A stretch of 64,000 nt of DNA from Prochilodus magdalenae (taxonomy: Eukaryota > Chordata > Actinopteri > Characiformes > Prochilodontidae). Position 1 is the first letter of the stretch, and each line of letters opens with the position of its first letter. The stretch is from the NCBI GenBank assembly GCA_024036415.1, contig JAMWET010001098.1:241501-305500 (forward strand), given 5' to 3'. Under the pieces are notes generated by a model. The model was not told the origin of the DNA. It ran no database searches and worked only from the letters and a program-made list of their open reading frames with translations. Shown piece by piece: positions 58,082 to 64,000 of this stretch. The position numbers and the translations under genes are program-made.

Positions 58082-60666
58082 TGACCTGTTATTAAAGACT
58101 CTGCTTCTCATTGCACATTCACAAAGTATTCCAATCTTCACATCTGTTTCTATTACAGAACACTACTGTCAGGTATAGTGCAACAAGCATTTCTCACCAT
58201 TACTTTATACTCATAATAAAGTCTCATATTTAATAACTCTACTCTAATGCATTTAGTCTACTGTCTATAAAGCTTGTCACACGTATGATGTTAAAATACA
58301 TGCTGACCACCAGGGTGCAATATATACCAACTGTACACATGTACTTAGTGGAGCCAAAGGTAAGATGTTAATGGCTGAGGTACATCTTTAAGAAGTCATT
58401 TTAATTATATTATAATTAATTATATATGACACACTATTTACAATTACACTGTAATCATTGCTAGAGTACTATAAAGTGTTAATACTAATAAATATTAATT
58501 ATTACTAAAAAAAAATTAAGTCTTTATTTATAAAGCATCTTTTATTCGGTGGCAGCTCACAGTGCTTTAAAGACAGGTGATAAACCTTAATGGTACTAAA
58601 GCAAAATATGAGTATTTAAAACCATATAAGACAATAACACGTAGCAAAACAAGTCATTTTATAATAAAATACTTAGTAATAAAAAACACATCAAAGAGAC
58701 GATGAATTTTAACAAGCCTGACTGTCTAATAATAGTTCCACAGTTTAGAATGAGAATGTAAGCTGGTGCTAGATTATTCTATATTTTATACAAGAGTTTT
58801 ATATACAGGTAGCATATCTTTATCCCATCTCTATCCCGTAAGGTACAGGCAGCTGGTGCAGCTCTTTTAGAATAGGAGTAATGAAGACTTTTTGTTTAGG
58901 TTAGGATCTGCACTGCTGGGTTTTGTATGAGTTGTAGTGGATGGATTATTTTGCGTTCAAGTTTTATGGTGATGCTCTGGGATTCAACGACTCCACAAGA
59001 AGTGTACAGCCTCACATCAAAAAAAGTTGGGACAGTAAAAAAAAAGGAAAAGATCATACTGTCCGCAATATGAATGATTTCCCAGTAAAAACAACAAGTG
59101 TATTTATGAAATATGATTTAAACCATTATAAAGCTGTGCCTGAGAGGCCTGCACAGTATTCAAGACTGTGGATTAGAGTCTTGTGATCAAGAGCATCAAA
59201 AGCTGCAGGATCATGCATCATTGCTAAGCCTGAGGCCATTCCAAGTATGAATCAGTGAAGTCTCTCTACTATGGGTAGAACAAAATCCTATTTCTCAAAT
59301 AACTTGTTTGATATTATAATCACATCCAATTGTTTAAAAACTACTACTTCTAAGGTTAGAAATGGTCTAAAATCACAAATTGAGTACGAGTAGGAATCCA
59401 TATGGACGCTTTATCAGCCCAGATCATATTAGAGGCATCAATGATCACAACAGACACAACTTCACATTTTCTCCCATTTATTCACCTTTAGGTCCATCTT
59501 ACAATGGAAGGTCAATTTAAATTACAAAAGTCCAATGGAGGCATCTCACATTGTAAAAGGAAACTTTGTCACAACATAAAACTAGACTGCGGATAAAAAG
59601 GCTGGAGGGTATCCAGCAAGGAAGGAAGAACTGACGGGGAGAGTATTGCATTGTTTTGGTTATTTATGTTTCTTTTTAAATAAAGTCTACATTTCATGTG
59701 ATGATCCTCAAAACAAAAAGACCCAACAACATAAATGCATAGAGTCTGCACAAGTGACCACCCACAGTGTTTCAAATGACGTGGGCCTGGGCCTATATCT
59801 AAAACTTACCTTTAAAAATGATCTTCAGCCAGCCTGTGTCTGATTTCCAATGCAATTCCATAGTATGCTGTAATAAGCAACCCACAACCCTGGACACCAT
59901 TATCAATATTCAATAAAAGCACTGTATATAAAAATGGTCCTTAATAGTAAAGAAAAAGAACAAGGTTGTGGAGCTGCTTTGTGTTGAACTCTGGATTACA
60001 CTATCAATTGATTCGCCATTGGAAATTCTGTTTTTAGTCCAGGGACAGGCTCATCTGGGACAAAATAACCAGCCCAGATGAAGTACACAGGATTGATCTG
60101 CTCGATATTAACCAGTCCAGCAGTCCTATTTACTGGTGGAAAAAACATCTGCATGTCCTGTTGGCATGGAGTAGTATGGTAGTTTATAATTCTGCATGCT
60201 GTGTCAAAGTTGATGAGCAATTTTTGCTTTAGTGTTGGTGTCTTGCCAAGTTGTGTTGACTGTTAGAAGAGTTCTTGCAATGGAAAATCAAGGGGAACTG
60301 TACCTCTGCTTTGTGTTCTTCTCAAGTCAAATCCAGATTTGACTAGCTTCTGCTCCTTGTCTTAGTAACCCTGGTACACCAGCACCAAGCCACTCAAAGA
60401 AATAATTAAATTGCATGAGGTTGTTTTTTTGGCAGCTGCAGTCGTAAAACCCACCAAAAGTCTTTTCTTTTCACTTTTTGACGTGTGCCCCATTTCAATT
60501 CATAGTTATATGTAGGCAAACCCTCTAGGGACAAACACCCCTTCCTCCAATATGCTCTTCTCATATGCGGTGTTCATTAGAAGTCTATAAGGAGTAGAAG
60601 AACGCTCTCCCACTGTCCCCCACCATGGGGCAGCATTGTCCAGTCAAGGAACAGTACGCTTGTGGA

Positions 60667-60688
60667 GCCCATGGCTGATACCATGGGC
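60667..60688. other. perfect 8-bp stem hairpin in daam1 3' UTR
   Basis: GCCCATGG, six-base loop CTGATA, CCATGGGC. It lies 60 bases beyond the daam1 stop. Could be chance or an RNA element; no function assigned. Confidence 0.55.
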
Positions 60689-60748
60689 CTCAGGTGCTGT
60701 GGGGCTCAGTAATTAAGCTTTACGACTGGCCAAACAACTGGGCGTAGC

Positions 60749-60961
60749 TCAGAAGTTGAGTTTGGTGATGGGACGTTCCCTCCCAGTGTCAGTGGTTTGG
60801 CTGTTGATGCGTTTGCGGTTCCGCTTCATCTTGGACAGGTCCTTATCAAACACCTCCCCGGAGCGCAGCGCCGACACCAGGTCATCAAACTCACCCCCGT
60901 CATCTTCTCCGTTCTCTTTGGCTTTCCGGGCCTTTCTTTCCTTCTCTCTCTGCTCCTTTAG
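60749..60961 (-). CDS. daam1: daam1 last coding exon (DAD and C-terminus)
   Basis: DAAM1 is a formin that nucleates and elongates unbranched actin filaments downstream of Dishevelled and Rho in non-canonical Wnt signalling. The exon encodes the final 70 residues: [20 protein letters not shown], then the diaphanous autoregulatory segment [20 protein letters not shown] followed by the basic KMKRNRKR. The C-terminus [10 protein letters not shown] is identical to the recalled vertebrate protein. In the family DAD binds the N-terminal DID to hold the formin inactive. Confidence 0.97.
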   Translation of the reverse strand, partial: LKEQREKERKARKAKENGEDDGGEFDDLVSALRSGEVFDKDLSKMKRNRKRINSQTTDTGRERPITKLNF

Positions 60962-61495
60962 CTGTGGGAGAGGAGGAGTAGCAGAACATGACACATGGCT
61001 CGACAGCTGGATAAATAAAGCTGAATCAGGAAAGAGGACAAATGTTGAAGTACATGTGTCCATTTTTCAATGAGCAATTAGTTTTAGGCTGGACTAACAA
61101 CTTAAAACTGGTTTAGAATCTACTCTACAACTCCTTAACTAGTATTGCACCAATCACAATTTACAATCTACCCCAAATTACGGGATCATGGGCTTTATGG
61201 CATGTAGCTTTTGTCATAGATCCTTTTATTTGTGAGTACTGTGTGAAACACAGATGCATCATCAGTCCTGACAACTGCACAAATCATGCTTCTAAAAACC
61301 ACAGTAATTACAGGCTTGCAGTCCAGTCACTGGAAGATACTGTTTTTCCAGTGAAGACGTAAGCAAGTTTGTGACTGCCATAGTTATGATGAAGCATGGA
61401 TCCAATTCCAGTCAAATCATGTAGGACCAGTTTTCACTGTGTGCATTTTTATATGCACAAACCGTGTCATCCTCTGTCCAGGTCGAGTTCCTTAC
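60962..61495 (-). other. daam1 final intron
   Basis: No feature recognised. Confidence 0.6.
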
Positions 61496-61666
61496 CTGAG
61501 CCTCCATGCGTGCCCGCCGCTCCTCTTCCTCCTTACGCCGACGCATGTTCTCGTTCTCCTGCCGAGCCTCAGCAAAGGACTGCAGGAACTGGTCAAAGAT
61601 GCCAAAGAACTCATCTGGCTGCATCTTCCCGGCATCTTCACCAAAGTGCTTTACTGCCTTCAAAAA
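61496..61666 (-). CDS. daam1: daam1 penultimate coding exon (end of FH2)
   Basis: 57 codons, phase 0-0: [20 protein letters not shown], then [20 protein letters not shown], then a charged [13 protein letters not shown] helix. This is the end of the FH2 actin-assembly domain and its coiled tail. Donor GTAAGG. It joins in frame to the last exon through EAQ-LKEQRE, as in other vertebrates. Teleosts often have two daam1 genes; which one this is cannot be told here. Confidence 0.97.
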
Positions 61667-62869
61667 CTGCAGAATATGAAAGTAAGATGAGCTTGGGGCG
61701 GACTGCTCAACATGCTGGATGAAATGTGAAATGTTCTCACTTACCACTTAAATAATAAACCAGCTATTTGCTAACAATCCGACTAATTTGTAACATACTG
61801 TTTCATGCTGACCACAATGTTTTCCAAACTTATGATAAAAATGAATATTATTTTGGTTCAAAGTTGCTTTACACACCTGAAAGGTTTGAGAGCTGATGGG
61901 TATTAATAAGTGCACTACTACAAATATACTCTTCTCCTATTATTATCTTCCTATTCCTGTTAATATGTTAGGCTAATGCAATCAGAAAAAAAAAGGAACT
62001 GTTTAGAAAGGCTTAGGCGTTCCCAAACTTTTGCTGGGCTCCCTAGAGTCACAGGTTCTGTCTATTCAAAAGAAGTGACCCCAACAGCCAGAGTGCATGT
62101 AAAACAGTAGAAGGACTACAGAAAGTGGAGTTGGCAGACGAGAGGAAGAATCAGTAGGGGCTTAATGAAGCTGTAGTAAATTAACTCTGTCACGCACTGC
62201 TGGCATTCTTCAACCGGTAGCCCAACTCAAAGCTCCCTCGTTAAGCTACGTTTTACTGGAGGCTGATTACAGCCTGAACCCAAGGGAGTGTGTACAGAGA
62301 GAAAGGGGACGCTGCCGTGGCACCAGCGCAGCCTCGTGCCGTCTCTCCACGGGGGAGGAGGCCTAACCTACCCACAATGCCTTTGATGTGCATTTATCAC
62401 TGCCATATGGGCCAAGCCCTCTCTAGGGCAGCATGCGCCTTAGCCAAAGGGCACCTTTTAAGTTTACTATTCCCTTCCCTCCTTTACTTGTTCTTTCTAC
62501 TCCTCTATCTCTTTACATCACTCTCACTGCACTGCAGGCCGGGGTTGCGGTATAAACAGTAACAGACTGGCTAACTCCTCTCTCCTATGATGATATGGTT
62601 CCTCAGATGGAGTATTTCATGCGAGTTGGTGGGGACACAAAAGTTCTTTACCGTTAGGGTCTTATATTTTGATTTCTAAGCCCATCAAACTGATAAAGTA
62701 AGGCGGCTTAGCGTACCTGTTCATTCGTGTAGTGATTACAATAGCAACACTACAGATTAGGGCTGGGCAATTTGGCAATATGGTATCACAAACTTTGAAG
62801 GATTTTCATGATGCATGACATGTTACACAATACTGAGTTACAACAAAATAGTACCAGTAGAGCAAAGAA

Positions 62870-62902
<33 letters not shown>
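62870..62902. repeat. (ATA)n microsatellite
   Basis: About 11 uninterrupted ATA units. Confidence 0.95.
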
Positions 62903-62904
<2 letters not shown>

Positions 62905-63669
62905 TACTACTACAAAGACTCTTCAATGTTTTACAAATTGCTCTGCGCTTAATCCAGTTAAACAGGACTAATTATGTGTATGTTAAGCACTGCTAATGTC
63001 CACAATGTACTCAGACAAGCATACAGCGACATCATTTATCACAATAATGATAAAATATTGTCCACCTCTCCTACAGACACAACAACATAAACATGAAGGT
63101 TTATCTAAAAAAACAGCTCTCCTACACCAGAAAGTGTCAACCAGCCAAGACACGTTTGGTGTTTCAGGTTAGCGTATGCAGTTTTGCACTGGAGCTGTGA
63201 GGCTAACTAGTAATGAAACTTTATGGCCAGTAGTCGCCAGCAGCATTGAGAGCACATGCCTAAGCATGTTCAGACAAAGCATATTCCGCTCAAAACACAG
63301 TTACATCCTACAGAATCGAATATTTGCCTTACACCAAGGTGAGTTCTTATACCAAGTTCGTTACCCGCTTATTTCTTTTTTACCAACACTGTTGCGTCTT
63401 TACAAACGGAAGGAAGTATGAATTTGTACGTCAAAATGGCTGCTTCTACTGTTTCATTTCAGTAGAAAACACCTACCAATCCTCATACTGTGCAACATTA
63501 AACTAAACTAGACCTAGACCTCAGATACTCATGTTTTGGTTGATTCGAGGAAATTTGTGCAAATTAGATTTATGGTAGGTATGCGTGGTTCTGACTCCCG
63601 CTTGTTTTCCCTAAACAAACACGCTGCCCTGTAAATAACAGAACGGAACACAAAGCACGGCTGTAAGTC

Positions 63670-63725
63670 ATTCTGGATAAGAGCGTCTGCTAAATGGCAT
63701 AAATGTAAATGTAATGTAAATGTAA
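63670..63725 (+). repeat. fish SINE/LINE 3' tail
   Basis: CTGGATAAGAGCGTCTGCTA followed by ATGTAAATGTAA units, the conserved tail shared by several fish SINEs. Confidence 0.7.
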
Positions 63726-64000
63726 ACAGATCATTCATAATAATGTGTTGTGAGTGGAGAGTAGACTTCCCTTAATAAAAACAGTCGACTGAATGTGTGG
63801 AGATACCCAATCTGTTTAATAAGGTCAGTACTGGTCCTGACTCCGATCCAGTGGATCACTAATTTTGGTCAACATATTGTTTCAACTTCTCCACATAAAG
63901 CTAAAGCTATTGTCTTGGGTCTCTGTAGAGTTCCCAAACGTGCATTAGCACTTCCTTCAGCACGGATATAGCACTCAAAGCCAACATTAGGTGTGTGTCC

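Larger units (their letters stand above)
57948..60748. other. region between l3hypdh and daam1 stop codons (3' UTRs and spacer)
   Basis: Convergent genes. The l3hypdh signal AATAAA is at 58076. The daam1 3' UTR extends leftward from 60748 for an unknown distance; one candidate minus-strand signal (TTTATT on plus) lies near 59477. A short transposon-like end (CATCAAAAAAAGTTGGGACA) is near 59015. No other gene seen. Confidence 0.5.
61667..64000 (-). other. daam1 upstream intron (runs off window)
   Basis: No further daam1 exon recognised in 2.3 kb. Holds a dispersed repeat beginning AGGGCTGGGCAATTTGGCAA (62758), an (ATA)n microsatellite and a SINE-like tail near 63670. Confidence 0.55.

Overview
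The window is vertebrate nuclear DNA, almost certainly from a ray-finned (teleost) fish. It has split genes with GT-AG introns, many Tc1/mariner-type DNA transposons including a Sleeping Beauty-like copy, simple-sequence repeats, and the neighbours syne2, l3hypdh and daam1, whose human counterparts lie in one region of chromosome 14. The repeat types suggest an otophysan fish (characin or catfish group), but that is only a guess.

Layout. Positions 1-52640, minus strand: the 5' half of syne2 (nesprin-2, a giant spectrin-repeat protein of the outer nuclear membrane). A non-coding first exon lies near 52.5 kb and the ATG is at 45664. Six to seven exons then encode the two calponin-homology (actin-binding) domains (45.7-36.2 kb), followed by about 33 exons of alpha-helical spectrin-like rod (35.7-9.3 kb). 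I joined all exons by splice site and phase. One open frame of about 3,760 codons runs through 50 coding exons to the window edge. The C-terminal rod and the KASH membrane anchor lie outside the window.

Positions 1-5944 hold the most unusual structure: nine tandem copies of one exon, eight of them complete and in phase 0-0, encoding diverged acidic S/T/Q/P-rich repeats of 86-154 residues. The ninth copy lacks the splice donor of the others (AT in place of GT) and reads on as one open frame of at least 1213 bases. The first roughly 75 intron bases after each donor in most other copies are homologous to coding sequence of the ninth copy. The array therefore looks like repeated duplication of the 5' end of one large exon, with former coding sequence now intronic.

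Positions 52640-55343 are intergenic and carry two Tc1-like remnants. Positions 55344-57947, plus strand, hold a complete five-exon l3hypdh (trans-3-hydroxy-L-proline dehydratase, 345 aa). Positions 60749-61666, minus strand, hold the last two coding exons of daam1 (formin C-terminus with the DAD autoregulatory motif); an upstream daam1 intron fills the rest to 64000.

Mobile DNA in the introns: a complete 1616-bp Sleeping Beauty-type Tc1 element with an intact 340-aa DD34E transposase and about 98% identical terminal repeats (7433-9048); several roughly 600-bp decayed Tc1 relatives; two copies of an internally deleted Tc1 element; a palindromic dispersed repeat split by a probable solo LTR; and several minisatellites, microsatellites and large hairpins. 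The genes are not an operon. They share only a neighbourhood.
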